Source: Phycisphaerales bacterium
GTDB lineage: Bacteria; Planctomycetota; Phycisphaerae; Phycisphaerales; UBA1924
Assembly: GCA_020850415.1 (NCBI GenBank)
Contig: JADZER010000060.1
Coordinates: 81,312-145,311 of the forward strand
Length of the DNA: 64,000 nucleotides
Reading direction: 5' to 3'
Shown here piece after piece: positions 40,432 to 49,848 of the stretch. Within the stretch, counting starts at the first letter, position 1. Every line of letters starts with the position of its first letter. The translations under genes and the position numbers were made by a program. The notes under the pieces are model-generated. The model had not been told where the DNA came from and searched no databases. It saw only the letters and a program-made list of their open reading frames with translations.

Positions 40432-41331
40432 ATGCCCCGCCCCATCCCGCACACCAACCACCCCCGTTGGCCCGACCGACCGGAGGGGCGATTCGCCCAC
40501 GCCGTCAGCACGGGCCAGCCCGACGGCTGCGCCATCGGACTGCTCGGAATCCCCGACGACACCGGCGTCAAGCTCAACCGCGGCCGCGCCGGCGCCAACG
40601 AGGGCCCCGCCGCCTTCCGCCGCGCCCTCGCCCGCTTCGGCGTCGCCACACCCGACGACCGCGACTGGCCCCGCGTCTACGACGCCGGCGACATCCAGCC
40701 CGCCGGTACCGACGCCAAGGCCATCGCCGAGACCCACGACCGCGTCACCGAAGCGGTGGGGGCCATGCTCGACCTCGGCCTTTTCCCCGTCGCCATCGGC
40801 GGCGGGCACGACCTGACCTTCCCCTTCGTCCGCGCCCTCGCCGACCGTACAAAGCCCCTCGAGGTCGTCTACTGCGACCCGCACCTCGATGTCCGCCCCG
40901 AGGTCGGCAGCGGCATGGCCTTCCGCGCCCTCATCGAGCACTGCGCCGTCGCCCGGCTCCACAACTTCGGCGCCGCCGACCTGGTCAACAGCCGCGAGCA
41001 CATGGCCTACTTCGCCGACCACAACGGACGCATCCACCGCGACGGCGACCCCGCCGCCTTCTTCGCCGGCGCGACCACCGACCTGGCCTTCAGCTTCGAC
41101 CTCGATGTCCTCGACGCCGCCCACGCCCCCGGCGTCAGCGCCATGAACCCCTGCGGCTGGACGCCCCAGCAGGCCACCGCCGCCGTCCTCGCCGCCGGAC
41201 GCTGCCCCCGCGTCCGCTGCTTTGACATCATGGAGCTCAGCCCCCTCCACGACCACAACGACCGCACCGCCCGCCTCGCCTGCCACCTCTTCCTCTCCTT
41301 CCTCTGGGGGTTCACGGAGCGCACCGGGTGA
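40432..41331 (+). CDS. hutG: Ureohydrolase-family formimidoylglutamase (HutG-like)
   Basis: A 299-residue member of the arginase/agmatinase family. The binuclear metal motifs are present: GGGHDLTF, YCDPHLDVRP (where DAHxD is usual, here D-P-H-L-D) and FSFDLDVLDAAHAPGVSA. The N-terminal LLGIPDDTGVKLNRGRAGANEGPAAFRRAL is typical of HutG-type enzymes. It overlaps hutI by 4 bp (GTGA), which assigns it to histidine degradation, where it would split N-formimidoylglutamate into glutamate and formamide. Arginase or agmatinase would be the alternatives without that context. Confidence 0.88.
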   Translation: MPRPIPHTNHPRWPDRPEGRFAHAVSTGQPDGCAIGLLGIPDDTGVKLNRGRAGANEGPAAFRRALARFGVATPDDRDWPRVYDAGDIQPAGTDAKAIAETHDRVTEAVGAMLDLGLFPVAIGGGHDLTFPFVRALADRTKPLEVVYCDPHLDVRPEVGSGMAFRALIEHCAVARLHNFGAADLVNSREHMAYFADHNGRIHRDGDPAAFFAGATTDLAFSFDLDVLDAAHAPGVSAMNPCGWTPQQATAAVLAAGRCPRVRCFDIMELSPLHDHNDRTARLACHLFLSFLWGFTERTG

Positions 41332-42572
41332 GCATCGTCATCCACAACGCCCGCCTCCTCACCCTCGCCGGCGACCCCGACCGCCGACGCGGCAAGGCCA
41401 CCGGCGACCTCGGCGTCATCGAGCGCGGCTGGCTCCGCGTCCGCAACGGACGGATCGCCGACCTGGGCCCGGGCGACGCCCCCGAGCCCACCACCCAGTT
41501 TGAATTCGCCCAGCGCCGCATCGACGCCCGCGCCCGCGTCCTCATGCCCGCGTTCATCGACTGCCACACCCACCTCTGCTGGGCCGGCGAAAGACTCGCC
41601 GAGTGGGAGGCCAAGCTCCGCGGCGCCACCTACCTCGACATCCTCGCCGCCGGCGGCGGCATCCTCGCCACCGTCCGCGCCGTCCGCGCCGCCACCCGCG
41701 CCCAGCTCACCGACCACCTCGCCGAGCGCCTCGCCTGGCTCCTCCGGGAGGGCACCACCACCGTCGAGATCAAGAGCGGCTACGGCCTTGACACCGAGAC
41801 CGAGCTCAAGATGCTCCGCGCCATCGCCTCCGCCGCCCGGCGCTGGCCCGGCACCGTCGTCCCCACCGCCTGCATCGGCCACGCCATCGACCCCGAGTGC
41901 CGCACCGACCTCTCGCGCGAGGCCTTCATCCGGCGCACCATCGACGAGACCCTCCCCGCCGTCACCGCCGAGTTCCCCGGCATCGCCATCGACGCCTACT
42001 GCGAGGAGGGCGCATGGACCCGCGCCGACTGCGAGCGGCTCTTCGACCGCGCCCTCGCCGCCGGCCACCCCGTCCGCGCCCACGCCGACCAGTTCAACAG
42101 CCTCGGCCTGATCCCCGCCGCCGCCGCCCGACGCTACCGATCCGTGGACCACCTCGAGGCCACCACCCCCGCCGACCTCGCCACGCTCGCCCGCTCAAAC
42201 ACCTTCGCCGTGATCCTCCCCTGCGCCGGCTTCCACACCGACCACCGCTACGCCGACGCCCGCGCCCTCCTCGACGCCGGCGCCCGACTCGCCATCGCCA
42301 CCAACACCAACCCCGGCAGCGCACCCTGCCAGTCCATGCCCGCCGCCATCGCCCTCGCCGCCCGCTTCTGCGGCCTCACCCCCGCCGAAGCCATCGCCTG
42401 CGCCACCGCCACCCCCGCCGCCCTCCTCGACCTCCCCGACCGAGCCCGACTCGAACCAGGCCGCCGAGCCGACCTCATCCTCCTCCGCCACCGAGACGAA
42501 CGAGCCCTCGCCTTCGAGTTCGGCGGCAACCCCGTCGACCTCACCCTCTGCAACGGCGAGATCGTCAACTGA
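41328..42572 (+). CDS. hutI: Imidazolonepropionase (HutI)
   Basis: Hydrolyses imidazolonepropionate to N-formimidoylglutamate in histidine breakdown. The 414-residue amidohydrolase begins with the small beta-sandwich (SIVIHNARLLTLAG), then FIDCHTHLCWAGERLAEWE with the HxH metal ligands, LAAGGGILATVRAVRAAT, VEIKSGYGLDTETELKML, EEGAWT, RAHADQFN and NPGSAPCQSMPAAIALA. The segment that usually reads ATDxNPGS has Asn at the Asp position (ATNTNPGS), the place of a metal/catalytic residue. The GTG start overlaps hutG. hutH and hutU are not in the window. Confidence 0.93.
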   Translation: MSIVIHNARLLTLAGDPDRRRGKATGDLGVIERGWLRVRNGRIADLGPGDAPEPTTQFEFAQRRIDARARVLMPAFIDCHTHLCWAGERLAEWEAKLRGATYLDILAAGGGILATVRAVRAATRAQLTDHLAERLAWLLREGTTTVEIKSGYGLDTETELKMLRAIASAARRWPGTVVPTACIGHAIDPECRTDLSREAFIRRTIDETLPAVTAEFPGIAIDAYCEEGAWTRADCERLFDRALAAGHPVRAHADQFNSLGLIPAAAARRYRSVDHLEATTPADLATLARSNTFAVILPCAGFHTDHRYADARALLDAGARLAIATNTNPGSAPCQSMPAAIALAARFCGLTPAEAIACATATPAALLDLPDRARLEPGRRADLILLRHRDERALAFEFGGNPVDLTLCNGEIVN

Positions 42573-42594
42573 CGCCCGGGCCCGCCGCCCGCCA

Positions 42595-43190
42595 CAACAG
42601 AGCCCGAAGCGCCAGCGAGGGTCCAACCCTCAGCCACCCGCGCCGCCCGGATGCGTGAACGCGAACGCCGCGAAGACCGCGAAGCAAAGGCAGTTCACCA
42701 CAGAGGACACGGTGGGACGCAGAGGTAAGGCAAGACCCAATCGTGCCACCGACCTGCTGCCCTGAGCAGGTCGGTGCGAGGGCTGGCAAGAGCCCCGACC
42801 TCGCAAAGCCGAGGTCGGCGGCACGGGTTCACTCTCTCGTGGTCGGTGCCACCCCGCCTATGTTGATTCGCATCGGGTGGCCGGCTCAACCCGCCGAGGG
42901 TGGCATGGGCAAGGCTGCTCTGAGCCTTGCCCGTGCGGGATCCTCACCCACCCGCAGCACCCCACTCCACGGGCAAGCCGCCGAGCCGGCTTGTCCATGC
43001 CACCCACTCCACACATTCCCCTCTGCCTTGCCACACCATCTTCTCTGCCTCGCCTCTGCGAACCTCTGCGTCCTCTGTGGTGAAATGTCTTGTCCGCCTT
43101 CCTTCGAGCCCTTCGCGCCCTTCGCGTTCACGGATCGGACCCCCTCGGCGGCTGGGCGCTGGACCCTCGCTCGCGCTTCGGGCTCTGTTG
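42595..43190. repeat. Pair of about 140-bp dispersed repeats in inverted orientation
   Basis: The 657-bp gap between hutI and the MFS gene holds no gene. One arm (42595 to about 42735) starts CAACAGAGCCCGAAGCG, continues through TGAACGCGAA and ends with the phrase TTCACCACAGAGGAC plus GCAGAGG. The other arm (about 43050-43190) is the same series of blocks on the opposite strand, ending GCGCTTCGGGCTCTGTTG. Identity is high in blocks, with small gaps. The interior has further hairpins (for example GGGCAAGGCTGCTCTGAGCCTTGCCC near 42904-42929). Confidence 0.8.
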
Positions 43191-43229
43191 GTGCGGCCGC
43201 GGGGATGGACTGCCAGCTATCCTCCCCCC

Positions 43230-44534
43230 ATGCCCCTCACCCTCAACCCCTTCCGCAACCTCCCCAACGGCCGAGCCGTCTGGGCCTGGGGCATGTTCGA
43301 CCTCGCCAACCAGTCCTTCCAGCTCCTCATCAACACGCTCCTCTTCTCCATCTTCGTCCAGCAGGTCGTCGTCATCGACGACCCCGCCCGCGGCTACTCC
43401 CTCTGGCAGTTCATGACGGTCGCCGGCCTGCTCCTCATCGTCCTGCTCAGCCCCATCCTCGGCGCCCTCGCCGACCACAAAGCATGGAAGCGCGAGCTCC
43501 TCCTCACCACCGGCGTCCTCTGCGCCGCCCTCACCGCCTCCCTCGCGCTCCTCCAGCCAGGCCAGGTCGCCCTCGCCTTCGCCCTCTATGTCACCGCCGC
43601 CCTCGCCTGCGGCCTGGGCGAGAACTTCCTCGGCTCGTTCCTCCCCGAGATCTCCACACCCAAGAACATCGGCTACATCTCCGCCCTCGGCTGGACCATG
43701 AGCTACATCGGCGCCCTGCTCCTGCTCGGCATCACCGCCGCGTACGCCTTCGCCTTTGACCGGGCCGAGCCCGCCGAGGCCCGGCCCCTCTTCCTCTTCG
43801 CCGGCCTCTGGTTCGCCGGCGGCATCCTCCCCGCCTTCCTCTTCCTGCGCGAGCGGGCCACCCCCCAGCCCGGTGCCGCCCACACCGTCATCGGCCAGGC
43901 CTTCAAGCGGCTCGCCGCCAGCGCCCGCGAGACCCAGCGCTACCGCCACCTCGCCCGCTTCTTCCTCGCCTTCTTCGTCTACAGCCTCGGCACCCAGACC
44001 GTCATCTACTTCCTCGGCCTGATCTCGAGCGAGCTGGGCAACTCCCTCGGCCAGACGATCCTCTTCGCCCTCGCCGTCGCGCTCACCGCGGGCGTCGCCT
44101 CCGCCCTCGTCGCCAAGTTCCAGGACCGGCTCGGGCACACCCGCACCGTTACCATCTTCCTGGTCACCTGGATCGTCGCCACCGCCGGCCTGGCCCTCAC
44201 CCAGCTCCTCCACGCGCCCCCCGCCGCGTTCTGGGCCATCGCCGGCCTCATCGGCGTCGGCCTCGGCGGCATCGGCACCGCCAGCCGCGCGGTAGTGGGG
44301 GCCTTCAGCCCGCCCGACAAGTCCGGCGAGTTCTTCGGCGTCTGGGGCACCTGCTACAAGCTCTCCGGCGTCGTCGGCGTCGTCGCCTTCGTCCAGGTCC
44401 GCAACGCCCTGGGCCTCCCCCTCAGCCTCCTGCTCCTCTCCGCCTTCTTCGCCGCCGGCCTCCTCCTCCTCCGCCGCGTCAACGAGCAAGCCGGCATTGC
44501 AGCCGCCCAGAGCCCGCCCGCGACGGTCGCCTAG
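43230..44534 (+). CDS. MFS transporter of the UMF1 (Atg22-like) family
   Basis: A 434-residue protein with about twelve membrane helices. The start [27 protein letters not shown] is the UMF1/Atg22-like signature (usually W-x-x-YDWANSAF). The first loop has [19 protein letters not shown], the MFS motif A position, and the later half contains [29 protein letters not shown]. Yeast Atg22 releases amino acids from the vacuole, but bacterial members are mostly uncharacterised and the substrate here is unknown. The ATG at 43230 was chosen because upstream codons lie in the repeat region. Confidence 0.88.
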   Translation: MPLTLNPFRNLPNGRAVWAWGMFDLANQSFQLLINTLLFSIFVQQVVVIDDPARGYSLWQFMTVAGLLLIVLLSPILGALADHKAWKRELLLTTGVLCAALTASLALLQPGQVALAFALYVTAALACGLGENFLGSFLPEISTPKNIGYISALGWTMSYIGALLLLGITAAYAFAFDRAEPAEARPLFLFAGLWFAGGILPAFLFLRERATPQPGAAHTVIGQAFKRLAASARETQRYRHLARFFLAFFVYSLGTQTVIYFLGLISSELGNSLGQTILFALAVALTAGVASALVAKFQDRLGHTRTVTIFLVTWIVATAGLALTQLLHAPPAAFWAIAGLIGVGLGGIGTASRAVVGAFSPPDKSGEFFGVWGTCYKLSGVVGVVAFVQVRNALGLPLSLLLLSAFFAAGLLLLRRVNEQAGIAAAQSPPATVA

Positions 44535-44560
44535 TCCCCGCGCGCCCGTCCCCCTTCCGG

Positions 44561-44588
44561 TTCATCCTTCATCCTTCATCCTTCATCC
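44561..44588. repeat. Tandem heptamer TTCATCC, four copies
   Basis: Four perfect TTCATCC units lie between the MFS gene and trpB. The same heptamer recurs (two perfect, one variant, one perfect) at 63267-63294, inside a reading frame. Confidence 0.9.
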
Positions 44589-44617
44589 TTCCGCCCTTCT
44601 CCCTCTACACTCCCCCC

Positions 44618-45868
<1,251 letters not shown>

Positions 45869-46306
45869 AGCGACCAAACACTCCGCGCGACGCGGTGGTC
45901 CTCCCCGCGCGTGCCACTGGTCGGCTTCGGCTCTGCGAAGCCGACCAGTGCCGACCTGGCAGCGACCCCCGAAAGTCCAGTGCTCCATCTCCGGGGCGGG
46001 GCACTCTGGGCCCCCTCTTCTTCTCCAAGCCTCCTCGCGCAACCAACCCAGTGCTGCCAAACAACACACCACCCACGGCAGCCGAAGCTGAGGCCCTGCG
46101 AAGCTCCGGATCGACTCCCTCCCCGCGCCACCACTCCTCCGACGCCCCAACCTCCGGGGCGGGGCACTCCGGGCCCCCTCCTCTCCTCTACGCCTCCTTG
46201 CTCCTCAGCCAACAACACACCACCCACGGAAGCCAAAGCTGAGGCCCCGCGAAGCTTCGGATCGACTCCTCTCCGCGAGCTCCGCGGTTCATAGATGGCG
46301 CACCAC
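45869..46306. repeat. Repeat mosaic in the trpB/purC convergent spacer
   Basis: There is no gene here. Module 1 is a 15-bp hairpin, CACTGGTCGGCTTCG/CGAAGCCGACCAGTG (45915-45950). Module 2, with core TCCGGGGCGGGGCACTC, occurs at about 45989-46020 and 46151-46184. Module 3 (CGAAGCT, GCGAAGCT, CCGGATCGACTCC) occurs at about 46071-46115 and 46226-46270. All three modules recur at 53296-53725. Modules 2 and 3 are thus repeated in tandem order within this spacer. Confidence 0.85.
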
Positions 46307-47302
46307 TCACCCCGCCAGCTTCCCAATCGCCTCCCGATACCGCGCCAGCGTCCCCTCGATCACCGACGCCGGCAGATCCGGCCCCGGCGCCGTCTTGTCC
46401 CAGATCCCCCGCGACACCAGCCCCTCCAGATACTCACGCACGAACTGCTTGTCGAAGCTCGCCTGACTCCGCCCCGGCTCATACTTGTCCGCCGGCCAGA
46501 ACCGCGAGCTGTCCGGCGTCAACGCCTCGTCGATCAGGATCGGCTCGCCGCCCACCGGCTCCCCGTCCTCCCCCAGCGGCAGCCCGAACTCGAACTTCGT
46601 GTCCGCGATGATGATCCCACGCCCCAGCGCGTACGCCGCCGCCTTGTTGTAGATCTCCAGGCTCTTGTCCCGCAGCCACCCCATCAGCTCCGCCCCCGTC
46701 TCCGCCGCCGCACGCTCGAAGCTGATGTTCTCATCGTGCCCCTCGACCGCCTTCGTCGCCGGCGTGAAGATCGGCTCCGGCAACCGCTCGCACTGCCGCA
46801 GCCCCTTCGGCAGCCTCACCCCGCAGACCTCCCCGGTCTTCTGATAGTCCTTCCACCCCGACCCCTCCAGATACCCCCGCACCACGCACTCGATCGGCAC
46901 CACGCGGCACAGCCGCCCGATCGTCATCCGGCCCGCCAGCTCCCCCCGCGTCGTCGTCCCCGCCCCGAACGCCGATCCCGGAACACCCGCCGGGTCCGTC
47001 GAAAGCAGGTGCGTCCTGCAGATCCCCTGGCCCTCGATCCACTTCAGCCAGAACGACGCGATCCTCGTCAGCAGCACGCCCTTCCCCGGCATCGCGCACG
47101 GCAGTACCACATCGAACGCGCTGATCCGGTCGCTCGCCACCATCAGCATCCGGTCCAGCCGCGCCGGGTCGCCCCGCGCCGCCCCCGGATCCCCCGGCAG
47201 CGTGAAGGTGTCCCGCACCTTTCCCGAGCGAGCCCCGGGCAGGTGCAGCGTGGTGCGAAAGACCGCGGACCCCGAATCGGAGGAAGTAACGGTGTGGCTC
47301 AT
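46307..47302 (-). CDS. purC: Phosphoribosylaminoimidazole-succinocarboxamide (SAICAR) synthase
   Basis: Purine pathway enzyme joining CAIR and aspartate with ATP. The 331-residue length is that of the longer PurC form. Visible family segments are RSGKVRDTFTL, MLMVASDRISAFDVVLPCAMPGKG, VVPIECVVRGYLEGSGWKDY, FTPATKAVEGHDENISFE, IIIADTKFEFGL and ILIDEALTPDSSRFWPAD. I take the ATG at 47302; reading upstream gives Gly/Arg-rich sequence. It stands alone and runs towards trpB. Confidence 0.96.
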   Translation of the reverse strand: MSHTVTSSDSGSAVFRTTLHLPGARSGKVRDTFTLPGDPGAARGDPARLDRMLMVASDRISAFDVVLPCAMPGKGVLLTRIASFWLKWIEGQGICRTHLLSTDPAGVPGSAFGAGTTTRGELAGRMTIGRLCRVVPIECVVRGYLEGSGWKDYQKTGEVCGVRLPKGLRQCERLPEPIFTPATKAVEGHDENISFERAAAETGAELMGWLRDKSLEIYNKAAAYALGRGIIIADTKFEFGLPLGEDGEPVGGEPILIDEALTPDSSRFWPADKYEPGRSQASFDKQFVREYLEGLVSRGIWDKTAPGPDLPASVIEGTLARYREAIGKLAG

Positions 47303-47454
47303 GCCCCAACCATACCGCCCCGCGCCGCGAGGGCAACCCCCTGCCGCCCACACCACCCCGACCCCCACCCGCAACGCCCCCCGCCGCACGCGCACACCAC
47401 CCCACAATCGCCTATTCTCGTCACGGGCACACCCCAGGGAGGAAACCCCCCAGC

Positions 47455-49128
47455 ATGCTCCGATTCGTCGTCTTCAACGGTGAGAACCCCGGGCCCGCGT
47501 TCCCCCTGCGGCACGCCATCCTCCTCGGGCCCGACGGCATCGGCCTCGGCACCGATATCACCCTCACCGACGACGGCCTCATCGCCAGCCGCTTCCCCGA
47601 CCGCGCCAGCGCCGCCCTCGCCCTCCAGATCCCCTTCGACCGCGTCAGAGACCTCGCCGCACAGCCCGACCTCCCCCAGCTCGGCGCCCTCACGCTCCGC
47701 ACATGCCTCCTCCCCATCCGCGAACGCCCCTACCTCCTCAGCCTCGAGCTCGCCCGCCACCGAATCATGCTCTTCCTCAACAAGCTCGAGGACTGGGCGC
47801 TCTTCGACCTCCCCGCCGGCGACCCCATCATCACCCAGTTCGAGCGGGCACGACAGACATTCACCGAAGCCCTCGTCGCCGAACGCTCCGGACAGCACTC
47901 CAGCGACGCCAGCGGCTCCCACACCGTCGCCGCCGACAGGCTCGCCTGGCGGTCACTCGCCCTCGCCATCGACGCCGGAGAGCAGCTCGCACTCCGCGAC
48001 GCCGCACGCGACATCCTCCCACGCCTCAGCGGCCAGACCTACCAGGACGCCGTCGACGCCTACACCCACGCCAGCGGCGAGAAGCCGCCCCCTAATGTCC
48101 CCATCATCGTCCAGAACCACCTCGGCGTCACACTCCCCGGCCGACCCGTCCTCGGCTGCTCGGTCTCGCCCGCCCGCTTCTCCGAGGCCCTCCAGCGCTG
48201 CGTCGCCAACGCCTGCGACTTCGTCAACCTCCCCATGCGATGGATCGACATGGAGCCCCAGGAGGGCGCCTACAGCTTCGCCGGCACCGACCGCTGGATC
48301 GAGTGGGCCGTCCGAAAGGCCCACCTCCCCGTCCACGCCGGACCCGTTATCGACTTCCGTGCCGCCGATGTCCCCGAGTGGATCTACATCTGGGAGAACG
48401 ACTACGAGACACTCCGCGAGCTCGTCTACGAGCATGTCAAGGCCATCGTCACCCGATACCGACGCACCGTCAGCCGATGGACCATCGCCTCGGGCCTCCA
48501 TGTCAACAGCAACTTCCGAATGAGCTACGAGCAGATCATGGACCTCACGCGCCTCTGCGTGCTCCTCGTCAAGAAGCTCCAGCCCTCCGCCAAAATCCAG
48601 GTCGAGATCGACCAGCCCTGGGGCGAGCACTACGCCCACTCCCGCCAGTCCATCCCCCCCGTCCTCTACGCCGACACCATCACCCAGGCCGGCATCCCCA
48701 TCGACGCCTTTGCCCTCCGCCTCACCATGGGCACGCCCCACCGCGGCTGCTCCACCCGCGACCTCATGGAGCTCTCCAACATCCTCGACCGGTACGCCGC
48801 CCTCGAACGCCCCATCATGGTCACCGCCTGCGGCGCCCCCAGCGCCGCCGTCCGCGCCAAAGAAGACGGACCCGAAGCCGAACCGGGCTTCTGGCGCGAG
48901 CCCTGGTCCGAGCACATCCAGTCCGCCTGGCTCGCCAATGTCGCCTCGGTCGTCCTCGCCAAGCCCTTCGTGCTCGGACTCAACTGGGCCGACCTCGCCG
49001 ACGCCCCCGGCGCTGCCCCCAGCCTCGGCCTCGTCAACGCCGACGGCGCCCCCAAGCCAGCCCTCGACCGCCTCGCCTCCATCCGCAAGGCACTCCTCGA
49101 GAGCCGAAGCTGGATCAACCCCAACTAA
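47455..49128 (+). CDS. GH10-like TIM-barrel protein, probably lacking the xylanase catalytic residues
   Basis: A 557-residue protein with an N-terminal domain of about 225 residues (beta-rich, then helical QFERARQTFTEALVAERSGQHS). The C-terminal TIM barrel recalls glycoside hydrolase family 10: FVNLPMRWIDMEPQEGAYSF matches the GH10 F-x-x-x-KW-x-x-x-EP-x-x-G-x-(Y/F) pattern. In xylanases the acid/base Glu lies in W-D-V-x-NE; here the strand reads RWTIASGLHVNSN (about 340-352). The nucleophile strand (I-T-E-x-D) reads IMVTACGAP near 454. Neither Glu is seen, so hydrolase activity is doubtful. No signal peptide. GGGAGG lies before the ATG. Confidence 0.72.
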   Translation: MLRFVVFNGENPGPAFPLRHAILLGPDGIGLGTDITLTDDGLIASRFPDRASAALALQIPFDRVRDLAAQPDLPQLGALTLRTCLLPIRERPYLLSLELARHRIMLFLNKLEDWALFDLPAGDPIITQFERARQTFTEALVAERSGQHSSDASGSHTVAADRLAWRSLALAIDAGEQLALRDAARDILPRLSGQTYQDAVDAYTHASGEKPPPNVPIIVQNHLGVTLPGRPVLGCSVSPARFSEALQRCVANACDFVNLPMRWIDMEPQEGAYSFAGTDRWIEWAVRKAHLPVHAGPVIDFRAADVPEWIYIWENDYETLRELVYEHVKAIVTRYRRTVSRWTIASGLHVNSNFRMSYEQIMDLTRLCVLLVKKLQPSAKIQVEIDQPWGEHYAHSRQSIPPVLYADTITQAGIPIDAFALRLTMGTPHRGCSTRDLMELSNILDRYAALERPIMVTACGAPSAAVRAKEDGPEAEPGFWREPWSEHIQSAWLANVASVVLAKPFVLGLNWADLADAPGAAPSLGLVNADGAPKPALDRLASIRKALLESRSWINPN

Positions 49129-49226
49129 GCCCCCCGCCGGGCGCCCCGCGCCCACCCCTACACCACGCCAGACCAAGCCGAACGCCGCCCGGCCAGGCAT
49201 CCCGCGCCCTCTGGTACGCTCCCCCC

Positions 49227-49697
49227 ATGCCCGAAGAACACCACACCATCCCCCCCGCCGCCCGCTGGGCCGCCGTCCTCATCCTCGGCGCCGCCGGTCT
49301 CACCGGCATCGCCCGCGCCCTGCTCTCGCCCCAACCCACCCCGCTCCCGCCCCAGCCCGCGGCCTTCTCCGCCCACACCCCGCCCCCCACTCTTCAGCCC
49401 ACCGCCCAGCCCACCCCCCAGCCCATCCCGTCTCCCGCCGAAGCCCGATCCGCGCCGACCGAGCCCGCGCCGAAGTCACCCCCGCCCGCCTCCTCCCCCT
49501 CCCGCCGCATCAACATCAACACCGCCACCGCCGCCGAACTCGACCTCCTCCCCGGCATCGGCCCCGCCCTCGCCCAACGCATCCTCGACCACCGAGCCTC
49601 CCACGGCCCCTTCGCCACCCTCGACGACCTCGACGCCGTCTCCGGCATCGGCCCCAAGACCATCGCCAAACTCGTCCCCTACGCCACCACCCAATAA
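49227..49697 (+). CDS. ComEA-like membrane-anchored helix-hairpin-helix DNA-binding protein
   Basis: A 156-residue protein with an N-terminal membrane helix (about 11-33), a low-complexity Pro/Gln/Thr linker (about 35-92) and a C-terminal helix-hairpin-helix domain (RININTATAAELDLLPGIGPALAQRILDHRA, then DDLDAVSGIGPKTIAKL). This is the ComEA layout; ComEA binds incoming DNA during natural transformation. Other com genes are not in view, and short HhH proteins can have other roles, so uptake of DNA is inferred. Confidence 0.82.
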   Translation: MPEEHHTIPPAARWAAVLILGAAGLTGIARALLSPQPTPLPPQPAAFSAHTPPPTLQPTAQPTPQPIPSPAEARSAPTEPAPKSPPPASSPSRRININTATAAELDLLPGIGPALAQRILDHRASHGPFATLDDLDAVSGIGPKTIAKLVPYATTQ

Positions 49698-49848
49698 CCC
49701 CTCCAAAGCCCCATCACCCCTTCACCCACTCACCCAATCACCCCTTCACCCACTCACCCACTCACCCCTTCACACCCCACACCCCACACTCCACACCCAA
49801 CACTCCCCACCCCGCCCCACCCCTACCATCCCCCGCAACCAGGCCCCC
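49698..49848. repeat. C-rich low-complexity tandem repeat between comEA-like gene and mfd
   Basis: About 150 bp of degenerate 8-base units of the ACTCACCC/TTCACCCC kind, passing into CACCCCACACCCCAC. Almost the same sequence occurs twice inside the mfd reading frame (50203-50240 and 50978-51032). Confidence 0.85.
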
